The notes: generated by a model not told the origin, from the sequence alone. 64,000 nucleotides of DNA from Ceratotherium simum simum (GCF_000283155.1 NW_004454206.1:17965950-18029949), one strand, 5' to 3'; positions 1 to 12,045 are shown, counted from the stretch's first letter. Made by a program: numbers and translations.

Positions 1-130
1 AGTATATTTTGAAATCAGGGAGTGTGATACCTCCAGCTTTGTTCTTTTTTCTCAGGATTCCTTTAGCTATTCGGGGTCTTTTGCTGTTCCATATAAATTT
101 TAGGATTCTTTGTTCCATTTCTGTGAAAAA
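1..130 (-). mobile_element. L1 ORF2 fragment, antisense
   Basis: Read on the minus strand this is the late ORF2 segment of a LINE-1, the stretch that in L1 proteins encodes the 'ILKFIWNSK..' neighbourhood. It abuts a second antisense L1 piece at about 130 that holds 3' UTR sequence, so this is a truncated or rearranged copy cut by the window edge. No intact frame remains. Confidence 0.8.
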
Positions 131-840
131 TGTTGTTGGATACATTGACACATTATAATCACCCACAGTCCATCGTTTACCTTACGGTTCACTCTTGGTG
201 TTGTACATTCTATGGGTTTGGACAAAAGTATAATGATATATATTCATCATTGTATATCATACAGAGTATTTTCACTGCCCTAAAAATCCTCTGTTCTCTG
301 TCTATTCATCTCTTCCCCCCACTTCCCCACTCCTGGCAATTGCTAATATTTTTATTGTCTCTATAGTTTTGCCTTTTCCAGAATGTCATACAGTTGGAAT
401 TATACAGTATGTAGCCCTTTCAGATTTGCTTCATTCACTTAGTAATATGCACTTAAGTTTCCTCCATGTCTTCTCATGGTTTGATAGCTAATTTCTTTTT
501 AGTGCTGAATAATATTTCATTGTGTTGATGTACCACAGTTTATTTATCCATTCACCTACTGAGGAAGATCTTGGTTGCTTCCAAGTTTTGGCAATTATGG
601 ATAAGCTGCTGTAAACATCCGTGTGCAGGTTTTGTGTGGACATCATAAGTTTTCAACTCCTTTGGGTAAATACCAAGGAGCACAATTGCTGGATCATATA
701 GTAAATTATGTTTGGTTTTGTAAGAAACTGCCAAATTGTTTTCCAAAGTGGCTGTAACCATTTTGCATTCCCACCAGTAATGAATGAGAGCTCCTGCTGC
801 TCCACATCCCCACCAGCATTTGGTGTTGTCAGTGAATATG
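131..840 (-). mobile_element. L1M 3' end, antisense
   Basis: On the minus strand this matches the 3' UTR and last part of ORF2 of an old L1 (L1MA/L1MB type). The plus strand shows the familiar antisense phrases for the ORF2 C-terminus (ccattcacctactga, gcattcccaccag near 550-780). Many stops and substitutions show an old fossil. Confidence 0.85.
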
Positions 841-1115
841 GATCATTTTTACAATGGTAGAATAGGGTTTTACTTAAAAGGAACAAATAATTATAGTTGA
901 CAATGCAAGTTCTTTGACCTATTATTTTTAAGTGGTACACATTCTCTTTCATGTTATCTCACACACACACATACAAATATTTATAAAATAAATTGATGTA
1001 GTTCAGAAAACTTGCCATAAAGTAAATGTATTTCAAATTTATTTTGTTGTCCAATTGACCTCTGTACTTTTGAGGGAAACCTATTGGATCATCATGAATG
1101 TAGTAAAGCCCATTA
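841..1115. other. unassigned AT-rich stretch
   Basis: No feature is recognised apart from a short (CA)n run near 961-970. It may be the diverged continuation of the flanking L1 fragments. Confidence 0.4.
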
Positions 1116-1128
1116 AGAATGCAGCAAG
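1116..1128 (+). repeat. ERE target-site duplication, left copy
   Basis: AGAATGCAGCAAG is repeated at 1426-1438, immediately after the SINE tail. Confidence 0.9.
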
Positions 1129-1131
1129 ACA

Positions 1132-1425
1132 GGGCCAGCCCCGTGGCTTAGCGGTTAAGTGCACCCGCTCCACTACTGGTGGCCCGGGTTCGGATCCTGG
1201 GCGCGCACCTACGCACCGCTTCTCCAGCCATGCTGAGGCCGCGTCCCACATACAGAAACTAGAAGGATGTGCAGCTATGACATACAACTATCTCCTGGGC
1301 CTTTGAGGAGAAAAAGGAAGAGGATTGGCAATAGATGTTAGCTCAAAGCTGGTCTTCCTCAGCAAAAAGAGGAGGATTAGCATGGATGTTAGCTCAGGGC
1401 TGATCTTCCTCACAAAAAAAAAAAC
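1132..1425 (+). mobile_element. ERE SINE (tRNA-derived), full length
   Basis: Full-length equine repetitive element. The head is tRNA-like, with an A box (TGGCTTAGCGGT at about 1144) and a B box (GGTTCGGATCC at about 1188), the internal RNA polymerase III promoter pair. It ends in an imperfectly duplicated ~50-bp motif (gatgttagctcaggg) and an A-rich tail. A 13-bp duplication AGAATGCAGCAAG flanks it at 1116-1128 and 1426-1438, indicating L1-mediated insertion. The family restricts the source to Perissodactyla. Confidence 0.95.
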
Positions 1426-1439
1426 AGAATGCAGCAAGC

Positions 1440-2262
1440 CAGAAAATAGGCTGCAGATTTGAATTATTACTTCACCAAAAGGGGATATCCAAATGGGCAA
1501 TAAGCATATGTAAAAATTCTCAACATTACTCCTCAGAGAAATGCAAATTAAAACTTCAATGAGATACGATTAAACACCTACCTAAAATTAAGGACACTGA
1601 CAACACCCAATATTGGCGAAGATGTGGAAAAACTGGAACCCTCATACATTGCTGCCAGGAGTGTAAACTGATACAACCACTTTGGAAAAATGTTCGTCAA
1701 TATCTACTTAAGCTAAACATAATGCTGACCCCATGACCTAGCAATTGCGCTTAGATTTATACCCAAGAAAATGAGTGCAAAAGTTAGGTACCAGAATATT
1801 CTTAGCAGCTTTATTTATAATATCCCCAAACTAGAAACAACTCCAATGCCCATCAACATTTAAAATGAATAAACAAATTGTGGTTTATTCATTCAGTGGA
1901 ATATCACTCTGCGATAAAAAAGAATGAACTACTGCTACACTCAACAATGTGGATTTCTGTCATAGACATAACGATGAGCCAAAAAATCCAGACACAAAAG
2001 AGTAGATTCCATCTATATGAGTTTCAATAATGGGCAAACCAAATATATGGTGATAGAAGTCAGAAGAGTGGTTCCCTCTGGGAGTATGATATGAGTGGCA
2101 AGGTCATGAGGGAACCCTCTGGGGTATTGGAAATGTTCTATGTCTTGATCTGAGTTGTGGTTACCCTGGTGTGTGTGTATGTAAAAGTTCATAGAGTTAT
2201 GAATTTAAAATTTGCGTGCTTTACTGTATATATCTTATACCTCAATAAAAATTTTTAAAAGA
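1440..2262 (+). mobile_element. L1M 3' end, sense
   Basis: Sense-strand end of ORF2 and 3' UTR of an old L1. It contains the conserved stretch around 'gatgtggaaaaactggaaccctc' (1621-1645), the 'caacatttaaaatgaataaac' region and an AATAAA-bearing terminus near 2245. Frames are broken throughout. The ERE at 1132 lies at its left edge. Confidence 0.85.
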
Positions 2263-3603
2263 ATGAACAAATCTTTAAAACAATATAAAGAAAACAAGTT
2301 AATTTCTGATGAAGTGCAAAATATTAACAAAGAATTGAAATTTCCAGCAATATCATTGAGCCATACTAAAGAATGTCAAAGCAATGCTCAAAATAAGGCA
2401 GTAGTTTTTAAAACTCTGCCAGTATGACTGTTCCAGCTTGACACATATTTTCCCACAAAAAGCTTCATCAATTCAAATAGACTTGCCAACTGCTTCTGAT
2501 GTCCTTGAAACATTTCAGTTCCCATTCAACATAGTTTAAAAAATATCTTCAAGCACATTTTATTGAGGAGTATACTGGTTTCTCTCCAAATATATTTTTA
2601 TGCGTGTATCCTGTATTCAATTACATAAACCTGTGTGACTACTTGCAGGATTGTTGAATGGAAAAAGAGAGCTATAAACAGATCTACAAGGTGGAGAATT
2701 TTCTTTGTATACTGTAGGCCTGATGCAATTAGAACACAGAGTTATCTAAAAACTAGTTAATGCCCAAATGCTCAGTAAGGTTGACTAATTTGCAGATGGT
2801 GCTAATTGTTTGCCTCCATATATATTGTTGTATCAACTAATGTCTTGACAAATCAAAATAATGCACACTGAGCTTTCCACAGTATAGGCCATTCCTTGAG
2901 TTCCATAATAAAATAGGCTGTCACCAGATTAACCCCCTGGCTCTGATAGCACTGGGGGCCAAATGTCAGGACAAAATAAAGGCAAGAGTCCTTCCAAATA
3001 CTGAATGCTTATGGGCAGGGTTCCTTATTTTATTCAGTTCGTTCATTCATTATGTTTAGAATCCTGTTAAGGAATTTCTTCTAAGAAAAGAATTCCTGTA
3101 CTTCACATAACTTATTCTTTTTCATTATGAGCCTATTAAGGCCCTATTGTCCAGTCTCTAAATGTTTTAAAATTTGGTCACACACACAAAATTTTAGGCC
3201 TAGGGCTGCACAGCATGAAAATAGCAAAGGCTCTTCACATTGTGGATAACCAGTATTTGGGAGGTCTGGAATGAGGAGGGATTAGACATGGAAAATCAGT
3301 GGATACCTTTAATTAGGAAGGGAGAGAAAGAAGAGGATCATGTTCTAGTGATATGCCATGTGGGAGAAATGCTTTTAATCCTCAAGTATGTAGCTTTTCA
3401 TACTCACCTATTATGTCATTGACCTTCCAAAAGTGCCAAGAAGGAGCTAAGACATGTCTTACTTCATTATAAGATTAAGAACCTGAAACACAAGGAAAAT
3501 AAGTGTTCACCCCAAATGAACACATAAACTGCGCTCCTGAAAATCTCGAGTTCTTTGCCTCTAGGCACTGCTCATATACTACCCTGGGGAGCTCTACTTT
3601 TGG
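2263..3603. other. no recognisable feature
   Basis: About 1.3 kb of AT-rich sequence in which I recognise no repeat, exon or RNA gene. The short open frames at 2212-2427 and 3240-3422 have no similarity I can name. Confidence 0.5.
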
Positions 3604-3990
3604 TTATAGGTAGAATTAAGATTTTTAAATGTATTTTTTAATGCACACACATTCTCATGTTTCAAAATTTAAATGATTTGAAGGATCTACAGTAAAATTC
3701 TCTCTTCTATTTCTGTCCCTCAGCCACCCTGTTCACTTTCCCAGAGGCAATCAGTGTTACTAGTCTCTTGGGGACCCTTCTAGAGATATTTAATACTTAG
3801 GAGAGAAAATACACAAATGCACATGCACACACATATACAAAGATTTTCAGCTTTTACACAAATGGCAGCATACCATACATATTACTCTGTACCTTGTTTG
3901 ATTTTGTGTAAGTATATCATGGGTATCACTCTATATCAGCAGTAGATAAGTTTTTTATACATGCTACTTGTATGCCACCAGTATCATTTA
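3604..3990 (-). mobile_element. L1M fragment, antisense (probable)
   Basis: Resembles the antisense 3' region of old L1M elements, with phrases such as 'tgtttcaaaatttaaa' and 'ccagaggcaatcagtgttac' near 3660-3760. The same kind of sequence recurs at 26395-26620. Confidence 0.6.
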
Positions 3991-4024
3991 TTTTTCCACT
4001 TGCAGAAGAACTATGTGGTGAATT

Positions 4025-4262
4025 GAAGGTACATAGAAACTGGGTTTACACAGATTATGGCTTCATCACCTACTGACTAGCTTTGAGATGTGGGCGAGGT
4101 GCCTAACTCTCTGAACTTCGGATGCTTCACTCGATGCTGGTAATGCCTTCCTCATAAGACTGTTGTGGCAAGAGTTTGGAATTGGGAGTCAGGCAGCCTG
4201 GCTAACTGAAGGTTTATATGATCTTGGGAAGCTATTTGATCTCTGTCAGCCTCAGTTTTGTT
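4025..4262 (+). mobile_element. MIR SINEs (two adjacent fragments)
   Basis: Two mammalian-wide interspersed repeat pieces in the same orientation. The first (about 4025-4165) shows 'ctgggtttacacag..tcacctactgactagct' and 'ggtaatgccttcctcataagactgttg'. The second (about 4166-4262) shows 'agtcaggcagcctggct' and 'ctgtcagcctcagttt'. Both are old and diverged. Confidence 0.8.
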
Positions 4263-4289
4263 TGTTCCATGCACACTTTCATTGAAAAC

Positions 4290-4855
4290 CACAAATAGAG
4301 ACGTTCACCAATCTTAAGAGTACTGTCTGAATTACCAAAAAGGAAACACATCCACATAATCCTCACACAGGTCAAGTAATAGAACATTACTAGAAACCCA
4401 GAAGACCCTACTTTGTGCTCCCTCCTAGTTACTATTCCCTCTCCAAAGGTAATATTACCTTGACTTCTAATATCATAATATAATCTTGCATGTTTTTGAA
4501 TTTCATATAAATGGAATTAATAGGTATGTATTTTTTGCTGCTCAACATTTGGCTTGAGATTCATCTATATTGTTCAAATAGCAGTAGTTCCTCATTATCA
4601 TCGCTGTATAGTATTCTTTTGTAGGAATTGGCCATAATTTATGTATTCATTTTATATAATGAACAAATGTTGATGCACTTCTGCATTGTTTCCAGTTTTT
4701 GTCTTTTATTATAATGCTGCCCTAAACATTCTAGTACATATATGCGTTTCTGTTCAGTTTATACCTAGGAGTGGAACTGCTGGGTCACAGGGTACGCTTA
4801 TGTTCAGAATACTCAGTAATTGGTGGTAACTATTACAATTTGTCTAAAAGTTTCA
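4290..4855 (-). mobile_element. L1M 3' end, antisense
   Basis: Antisense L1M. The plus strand carries the recurring antisense L1 phrases 'atttcatataaatggaatt', 'gctgtatagtattctttt' and 'taggagtggaactgctgggtc' (4500-4790). Confidence 0.8.
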
Positions 4856-5350
4856 ATCAGGGTTTATAGCTGCAAGAACCAGAAACCAACTCTGGTAGAT
4901 TTCAGAAAAGAGGAATTTATCAAAAGACCATTTAGTAGGTCATAAAATCACTACAAGGATTTGAGAAATAGGCTCAGGAAAAGGTGAGGAGAAAGGAGGG
5001 CCCCATGGGCTGAAACACAGCTAACGTCACACTGTGGAACTGTATCAGGAGAAGAACATTTAGTCACACTATATACCAGACCTCATAGTTTGCAGTCAAC
5101 AGTGAACTCTTGCCTATAGACTCGTAATACTGCATTTATCTGGCTGTTAATGTCAGAAAGAAATGCCTCTGTCCCAGATTCTTTGCCTCCCTAGCTACTG
5201 ATTCAAAGTCCGGTGTGTGCACAGCTGATAGACCAGGCCTAGGTCACACGTCCAGGCCACAGATGCAAGGGAGCCTGGGAAAGTGATGCATAAGGTCAGC
5301 ACTTTCCAAACAGAAGAATAGAATAGGGTTCAGATATTGGACATAAAAAA
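4856..5350. repeat. old interspersed repeat, family not named
   Basis: The composition and the phrase 'agggtttatagctgcaagaa..ccaactctggtagattt' look like an ancient interspersed element, but I cannot assign the family with confidence. Confidence 0.35.
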
Positions 5351-5879
5351 TCTGTTTCTAAGATTGACTGTTTCTTCCTAAGTTAAACATCTGAAAAAAA
5401 CAAAACAAACAAAACGAAACAGATATTGATCTCCCTCCATTAGGAAATAAAACAAATTAAAACTACCTAAGTTCAGCTCTTCAAAAATCAGAGTTTCTTC
5501 CTTGACTACTATATATTCAATAAATATGACATGAGTATTAATTCTGAACACAAATTTGAGGTTTCTAACATAACTTTAAAAGATTTTATAGCTTTTAGAA
5601 AGTAGAAATCTGGTATTAGAATGTACCAGAGATTTTTTTATGATGAAGAAAAAATGCTGCCTTCCTTCAAGTTTTATCATAGTTTTGGAATATGTGCATA
5701 CGTGGCCTTCCTCACCATCTCGTTGAGGCAGATACTGCCTGGGAGTCACCTGGTTCTGGCCCTAAAACCGCTTGGTACAAATTTAGGGCATCTAAGCCAG
5801 GTCTTTGCCCCTATATATTCCTTGGTTAAATTCTGAACAATAAGCCGGCTTAATTCTCTCTTATATCTTTACCCTCTTA
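5351..5879. other. no recognisable feature
   Basis: AT-rich sequence with a short A-rich run near 5395-5420. A 71-codon open frame at 5621-5836 has no recognisable similarity. Confidence 0.5.
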
Positions 5880-7345
5880 CCATTCTGTTTTATTCTCCTG
5901 ATTCCTTTAACTACTGGCCCCATTCAACTGTGGATCCTAATGAAAACTTCATTCCATGGTTAACAAATTCTGATCCATCTTAAGTTTTGGAGAAGAAAGC
6001 TCTCTCTCTTCTTACCTTAACTATAAGAAGCTCCTTCCTCAGCCCCTTGACTTCCTCCCCTTCAGCTCATTTTAGTAGAGGCTGCCGGGTCCCCCACAAA
6101 GCGAGCCATAAATCCAAGAGATGAGTTAGCATGTCACTGCATTATCAATGTTGCTCCTGGACATCATTTTCCCATCCTCTCGTAAAATCTTATCCTCCTT
6201 GGAGATTCACTACAATTAGTATTCCACCCTCAATCCCTTCTAATTGTGGGATTATCACAATCCCACAATGGTTATCCATTCCCTCACCAAAAAGCCAGGC
6301 TCCCAGTCTTCATCTCCTGGCATAATTGTAGGATATTTTAACATTCATGGAAATAGCTTATCCAACTTAATGGCCTTGCAATTCCTCTAGCTCCCTATTC
6401 AAAAGCTCATGCCCTGAATCTTGTCATGGCTTAGAAATTGCTCTACTTAAGTCTCCACTTTCTGACCACAACTTCCTACTTTTTGTTTTTCTCACCACCT
6501 TATTCTCACCTGGTAGCTTCACTCTCACCAGCTTCCCTGGTAGTTTAAGAAATTTTAAAATATTCATACACGATGGTTCCACACACCAAATTTGGTTTAT
6601 GGTCTCCAAATTTAGTTGGCCTCCCAGTACACCCTTCCAGTCATTTTACTTGGTCTTGGTCAGCTCTCTTTTCCATTCCCTTCAATGACTGTTCCAAAAC
6701 TTCAAAACTTACCCCAAGTCCTTCCTCCAAACAACTGCTGATTTCATTCTCAGCAGATGACCTTGCCTTTACATCAGTAGAAAAATTGAGGTCATCAGGG
6801 AGGTGTCACTCAATTTCTCTGTAAACATATCTATATTCATTGGTTTTTACTTTGTTTCCTTCCCCCTAGAAGTCTCAATGTCCCTTACCAGTTCAAGGCC
6901 AACCCACGCTGGTGGCCCAACTCAATCTCCCTCTGTATCTGCCCCGTCCTTGCTGTCAGTCATCTCTTTCTCGACCTCTTTATTGGATCCTCCCCTCAGT
7001 CTATAAACACCTGAAACCTTTTCATTTAAAAGGCCCTTACACTTGCATCCTATTCACCTACCATCCAGCTTCTCTCTGTTCCTCCACTTTCAGATCTTTT
7101 GAAAGCACAGAAAAACTGGCTTTCTTGGGCTTTTCATCTCAGTTTTACTCCTTGAGCTCTGAAATCTGCCTTCCTTATTCCTCTAATGAAACTATTTTCC
7201 CTAAGATACATAATGACCTAATTGCCAAAGCTAATATACATTTTCCAGTCTTATGTAACCGGACTTCTCTCTTTGACACTGATAATTACTTTCTCCTTTC
7301 AAAATGTGATCTTTTTCTTCCCCCTAATTATGAAAACAGTACTTG
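5880..7345 (+). mobile_element. L2 LINE, long sense fragment
   Basis: Pyrimidine-rich sense strand typical of L2. Recognisable ORF blocks appear in order: 'tttctgaccacaacttcct' (about 6460), 'ctcagcagatgaccttgcct' (about 6750), and 'aatgacctaattgccaaagc' followed by 'tctttgacactgataa' (7210-7290), the segment encoding the conserved reverse-transcriptase region of L2. The frame is broken many times; open frames such as 6912-7361 are remnants. It ends at a MaLR LTR inserted at 7354. Confidence 0.8.
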
Positions 7346-7353
7346 TTCATTAC

Positions 7354-7703
7354 TGGCTTAGTCCATTCGGGCTGCTGTAACAAAATACCACAGACTGGGT
7401 AGCTTATAAGCACCAGAAATGTATTTCTTACAGTTCTGAAGGCTGGAAGTCTGAGATCAAGGTGCCAGCATGGTCAGGTGAAGGCTCTCTTCCAGGCCAT
7501 AGACTTCTCACTGGATCCTTACATAGTGGAAGCAGGTGGGAGCTCTCTGAAGCCTCTTTTATGACGCACTAATCCCATTCCTAAGGCTTCCACCCTCGGG
7601 ACTTAAGCGCCCCCCAAAAGCCCTACCTTCTAATACCATCACCTTTCGGCATTAGAACTTCAACATATAAATTTTGGAGGGACACAACATTCAGTCCATA
7701 GCA
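7354..7703 (-). mobile_element. MaLR solo LTR (MST/MLT1 type), antisense
   Basis: Solo LTR of the ERVL-MaLR class read on the minus strand. Its outer ends match the family (plus strand begins 'tggcttagtccattcgggctgctgtaa' in short form and ends 'cattcagtccatagca'). Candidate 5-bp duplications ATTAC (7349-7353) and ATAAC (7704-7708) differ at one base. No internal retroviral genes are attached. Confidence 0.85.
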
Positions 7704-8500
7704 ATAACAAAACATTTGGAAAATACAGGAAAGTACAAAGAAGAAAAATAATGTCATCTGTAATAACACTAATTAATGATAACCACTGTCAACATTTTAA
7801 AGTATATACATATACATCAATCCATGGATATAGATATACGTAGGCACAATTCTGTACAGTAGCTTTTACCTGCTTTTGTTTTTGTTTTTTTTTTGGTGAG
7901 GAAGATTGGCCCTAAGCTAACATCTGTTGCCAAACTTCCTCTTTTGTGCTTGAGGAAGATTGGCCGTGAGTTAACATCTGTGCCCATCTTCCTCTATTTT
8001 GTATGTGGGGTGCTGCCACAGCATGGCTTGATGAGCAGTGTGTGGGTCCACACCCGGGATCTGAACCCGCGAACCCCGGGCCGCTGAAGTGGAGCACATG
8101 AACTTCACCACTATGCCATCAGGCCGGCCCCCTACCTGCTTTTTATACAACATTATATTGTGAATATGTTCCCATATCCCTAAACATTGTTTGAAAATGC
8201 TCATAACTGCTGCATGATATTCTATAAAACAAACAAATTGTCACATATTAGCCATTCCTCTACTATTGGATCTTTGACCCAAGGTTTTAATCTTTTCTAT
8301 TATAAATAAAGGTGCTATATATATCCTTGTACATAAGTCATTGACAATTTCTTTGGAATTATTCCTTTAGAATAAGTTATTGAAAAAGAATTACTGGGTC
8401 CAAAATATTGTAAATATTTTTTCAAGTTTTGCTGAATTGACTCCCAGGAAAGTTGTAGTGATTCATGCTCTCACTTGCAATGAGTATGAGTACCTGTTTT
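7704..8500 (-). mobile_element. L1M 3' end, antisense, split by an ERE
   Basis: Antisense old L1 seen at 7704-7877 and again at 8144-8500 ('attactgggtccaaaatattg' and 'ttgactcccaggaaagttg'). The ERE at 7878-8132 interrupts it, so the L1 is the older of the two. Confidence 0.7.
7878..8132 (-). mobile_element. ERE SINE (older subfamily), antisense
   Basis: Reverse-complemented ERE. A T-rich tail at 7878-7894 is followed by two 'gaggaagattggcc..taacatctgt' motifs, then the complement of the tRNA-like head ending 'aggccggcccc' at about 8131. The flanking duplication TACCTGCTTTT lies at 7867-7877 and 8133-8143 and is perfect. The head differs from the 1132 copy (ggtttgctggttcg type), indicating a different ERE subfamily. 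Confidence 0.93.
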
Positions 8501-10629
8501 CCTTTGTCTTAAAACTTTCTACTCTATTTCCATTATAATGTCCTCTGCTCTTTTACCATGATAATACCCTCTTCTAGTTCTCTTTGTACTTCTTTGGTTT
8601 TTTTTTTTTTTTGGTCCCCCTTTTAGGAGTTTATCTTCCTAAAAGTTGATGCTCCCTCTACTTATATTTTTAGCTCACTATCCTTCTCACTCTATTATTC
8701 CCTAGGGTTATTTCTTCCGCTTCAATAGTTTGAACTACTTCTACTAGGCCGAAGACTTCCGAATACAATACACCAGAGCTGGCCTCTCTCCTGAGTTTTA
8801 CACTCATGTATAGAACCATCTGTAAGGCATCTCCTTTTTGTTATCCTACAAATAATCAAAAACAACCTGTCAAAAAGATGAGTTGGTAGTACAACCAGTC
8901 CAGGAGTCACCCAAGCTTAAAACCTGGAAGACATATTTGCCTTTTCTCTCTTGGTCAGCCCCACCACCACAGCTCCCCATCACAGGGAGGGAAGACACAG
9001 TTTAATTGCCACCTACCTGAGTAGAAAACATATTAAAGATAGGAATAGTCTCAAATTTCATATTGTTTTTCTTGCTTGAGAGAGAAACATTTGGTGGATT
9101 CTTTTATTGGTAGAAGTTAAAGGCCAAGAGTGGGGCTAAAACTTTTATTTCTGACTTTCAGCCCAGAGTAGTACTCTTTTCCTTGGAATTTATGTTCTGA
9201 CTTATGGTTATAAACTTTTAAAAAATCAGCAAACCATGCAAGGATATTCAAAATATGAAAAGATGCTACCTTAAGCTAGAAGGCACAGTTGAGACATCCA
9301 GCTGAACGCCACCATTTTGTTTCTTAACAATCTAGGGTCCAGAGATGTTGCATGGCTTACTCAAAGATGTGTGGTTAGTTAGTAGCAGATATCACTAAAA
9401 TACAATTCTTACAACACTTGTTCCAGTGTTCATTTCACTACATGAATATTTCCACGTCTTAACCCTTGTCCTCTGAAAAACTCTACAAAAAGATACTCAT
9501 GCACAAGTAATTTCTGGAAAATCCTGTATATTGCACCTTTCATGGGCTCTAGACACATGTGCCTTTGTGGGCTACTTCCTCCATAGAAAATTATTAAAAT
9601 ATATGTTATGACTACATTGGTATAAAGATTAATGTAATCCAGGCTGTATTCATTATTATATAGTCATTTTTCCTTACAATTTTAAAAGAAATTAAAATAT
9701 TTTTGTGGGCTCCTAAAAGTGTCTTGGGCCCTAGGCACTGTGCCTATTGTGCCTAGTGAATAAATCAGTCCTGTTCATAATGTATGGTAAAGACTCACAG
9801 AAGTCTTGCAAAGAGAAAACCTATTTTCTTTTGTTTTACCAAGCATTTTCAAAATTTTTGCTCACTGGGTCTATTAACATCTCAAAGCTCACTGGTGTTC
9901 TATAAAACACAGTTTAAAAAAAAATGTTCTGTGCTCTCAAATTGCAATGATAATCACTTTGCGGAAAGGTAGACAGTAAGGCAAAATCAAGTTACTCTGA
10001 CTTGGCTGTGGTTGAGATCTCTGAATTCGTTGTGAAATACCCATAAAAGGCTCTTCAAGATATTTTATAGAGCTGGCAAGCACATCAAATTTTCACATAT
10101 AGTTCACATTAACGTATGGAATAGTTGGATTATATTTCATTAACACATTTTTCTAGTACATGGGAATGGTAATACATCATTAACTTGTGCTTTTGCTTCT
10201 TAAAGTAATCAAATAAAATTAGGATGTCTATAAAACTAGATTCCCAACCCATTTTCAGAAGATGGATAATAGAAATTTCATGAATTAGAAATCAGCCAGT
10301 TTTCAGTGCACATGGTGACTGCTTTAAAAAGTGGTCACATTCTCTATGCTTTTATGATTCTTTTGACACATTGATATGGAATCATCAAATAGTATCTCAT
10401 GTCTTTAATAACTGTTAATATTCCTTTTAAGAAGAAGGATTTCTTATGAGTATAGAAACTATCACCAGAGAAACTTGGGGCATTATCTGAGGTCTGGAAT
10501 GATAGCCACACTTGAGAATCCAGAGAAACATTTCTTTTCCTAAGGGTTGAAGATAGTTAGTGAAGAAACAGATGCCATCTTCGGAGCTACATATATCCTC
10601 TACAAATGTGACTTAAGAGTTAGGTTCAG
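8501..10629. other. mostly unassigned; possible MIR trace
   Basis: About 2.1 kb without a clear feature. A poly-T run lies at about 8599-8612. The segment 9260-9480 has weak MIR-like antisense character ('acaatctagggtccagagatgttgcatggcttactc'). No exon or RNA gene is recognised. Confidence 0.45.
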
Positions 10630-10940
10630 TTCTACACTGTTCATTGAGTGCCTTCTGTGTGCTATGTACGAGGGGCACAAATGAGATACAGCCCCTGTGG
10701 GTACAGAGCTCAAGTCTAATATGTAAACAACAAATTTTAATATCATATGGTGAGAGGTATGCACAGGATGTTATGGAAGCATATGAGGGTAGCAATAGGG
10801 GATGCTGGGTAGGCAGCTAGCCCAACCTGTGTAAAAAGGAAAGTGAGAACGAAGATGAGGTGGTGAATGGGCTTATTGAGGGGTGAGAGAGGAGCAAAGG
10901 ACAGGAAAAAACTCCTAAATAAAGCATTTCAATATGTGGT
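10630..10940 (-). mobile_element. L2 3' region, antisense
   Basis: Antisense L2: 'tcattgagtgccttctgtgtgcta' followed by 'gggcacaaatgagatacagcccctgtgggtacagagctcaa' in pieces, and 'gaggtatgcacaggatgttatgg'. This is the standard order of the L2 3' region read backwards. Confidence 0.7.
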
Positions 10941-11030
10941 ATGAAGTCTGAAAATCAGAGTTATAAACTTACAATAATCAAATCTCTTCCAGATGCTATA
11001 CTTTTATAGCAATCCTACGATATATTGGCA

Positions 11031-11440
11031 GGTGATGAGTCAGGATAGGATAGGCTTATGCCAAGGTAACAAACAAATGAAAATCTCAGTGGCTTAACAC
11101 AAAATTTATTTTTCACTCACAAAGTCTGCTGTGGATCCAGAGACTCTCCAAGGTAAACACCACCATGAGATGACCAGAGATGCAGACTATTTTGATCTTC
11201 CATCTTCATTAACTCACTATGAGACCTCCTCCACAATTGCTGTGGCAAAGGAAGAAAATACTGGAAGGTCAAACACTGGCTATGAAATACTTTGGTCTGG
11301 AAGTAATACCTAATATTTCTACTCACAATCCATTGGCCAGAACTAATTACATGGTTTTTACATACTCTCCTTTATCTGGAAGGAGAGGAAAACTGGGTAT
11401 GGGGGAACACAGATGTCTCTACCACACCAATCTTTTGATA
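11031..11440. repeat. ancient repeat, probable antisense LTR
   Basis: 'aatctcagtggcttaacac' followed by 'tttatttttcactca' and later 'ccattggccagaactaattacatgg' resemble an old LTR-type repeat read antisense. A related copy lies at 38626-39010 and a weaker one near 24070-24215. The subfamily is not named. Confidence 0.5.
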
Positions 11441-11641
11441 GAAATGTCTTTTTGTGTGCTAAAAGACTTAACTCTGAATCAATAATAGTTGATTGGTACT
11501 CTTTTCAAAAAATTTTAAAAAGTAATACAGTCAGAGTGTTTAAGTTTTCCATATAAATTTTCAAGCAGTTAATTAACTGGTTATGTAAAATTTTAAGCTT
11601 AAAACCTATGACAGCTTTTAGGAAGTAACCACATTATCATC

Positions 11642-11656
11642 AGAAAGCTAAGGTCA
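11642..11656 (+). repeat. ERE target-site duplication, left copy
   Basis: AGAAAGCTAAGGTCA, 15 bp, is repeated without mismatch at 11799-11813. Confidence 0.93.
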
Positions 11657-11798
11657 GGGCCGGCCCCGTGGCTTAGCGGTTAAGTGCACGCAATAGATGT
11701 TAGCTCAGGGCCGGTCTCCCTCAGCAGAAAGAGGATGATTGGCATGGATGTTAGCTCAGCGCTGATCTTCCTCACAAACAAATAAAAAAAATAAAAAA
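11657..11798 (+). mobile_element. ERE SINE with internal deletion
   Basis: The first ~30 bp match the ERE head through the A box (TGGCTTAGCGGTTAAG). The sequence then jumps from 'gtgcacg' straight to 'caatagatgttagctcagg', the tail half. The B box and the entire middle are missing. Length is 142 bp against about 295 bp for the full copies at 1132 and 20304. The 15-bp duplication is perfect. Confidence 0.93.
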
Positions 11799-11879
11799 AG
11801 AAAGCTAAGGTCAATAGCCACTACGAGTATTTAAACTTATCTTTCTAGAGTAATGGAATATTTAGTATTTTTTATGGTG

Positions 11880-12045
11880 ATCTAGCTTTCTCAAAGTGGA
11901 GCACTCTCATCAAGATTAACTGAGGTACTTGCTAAGAATGAAGGTTTCTAGCCCCACCTACAGAACGACACTCTCTGGAGTTAGGAAACTACAAGTTTTC
12001 TTGGGGATTATTATGCGCACTGATGCTTGGGAACTATTGACCCAG
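11880..12045. mobile_element. hAT MITE, MER5A/MER20-like
   Basis: 'tctcaaagtggagcactctcatcaagat' and 'ctagccccacctacagaac..' followed by 'cactgatgcttgggaactattgac' resemble the short non-autonomous hAT-Charlie elements with CAGTGGTTCTCAA ends. Diverged; subfamily uncertain. Confidence 0.6.

Noticed and set aside
1132..1210. tRNA gene in the ERE head (A and B boxes present)
   Set aside because: The boxes belong to a tRNA-derived SINE. No cloverleaf with an acceptor stem is evident, and the same sequence recurs at 20304 and 61452.
6912..7361. 149-codon plus-strand frame as a gene
   Set aside because: It lies in sense L2 sequence and runs into a MaLR LTR; it is a remnant of the L2 ORF and chance.
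7354..7703. part of a complete endogenous provirus
   Set aside because: Only a solo LTR is present; the flanks are L2 and L1 sequence, and no gag, pol or env-like sequence adjoins.
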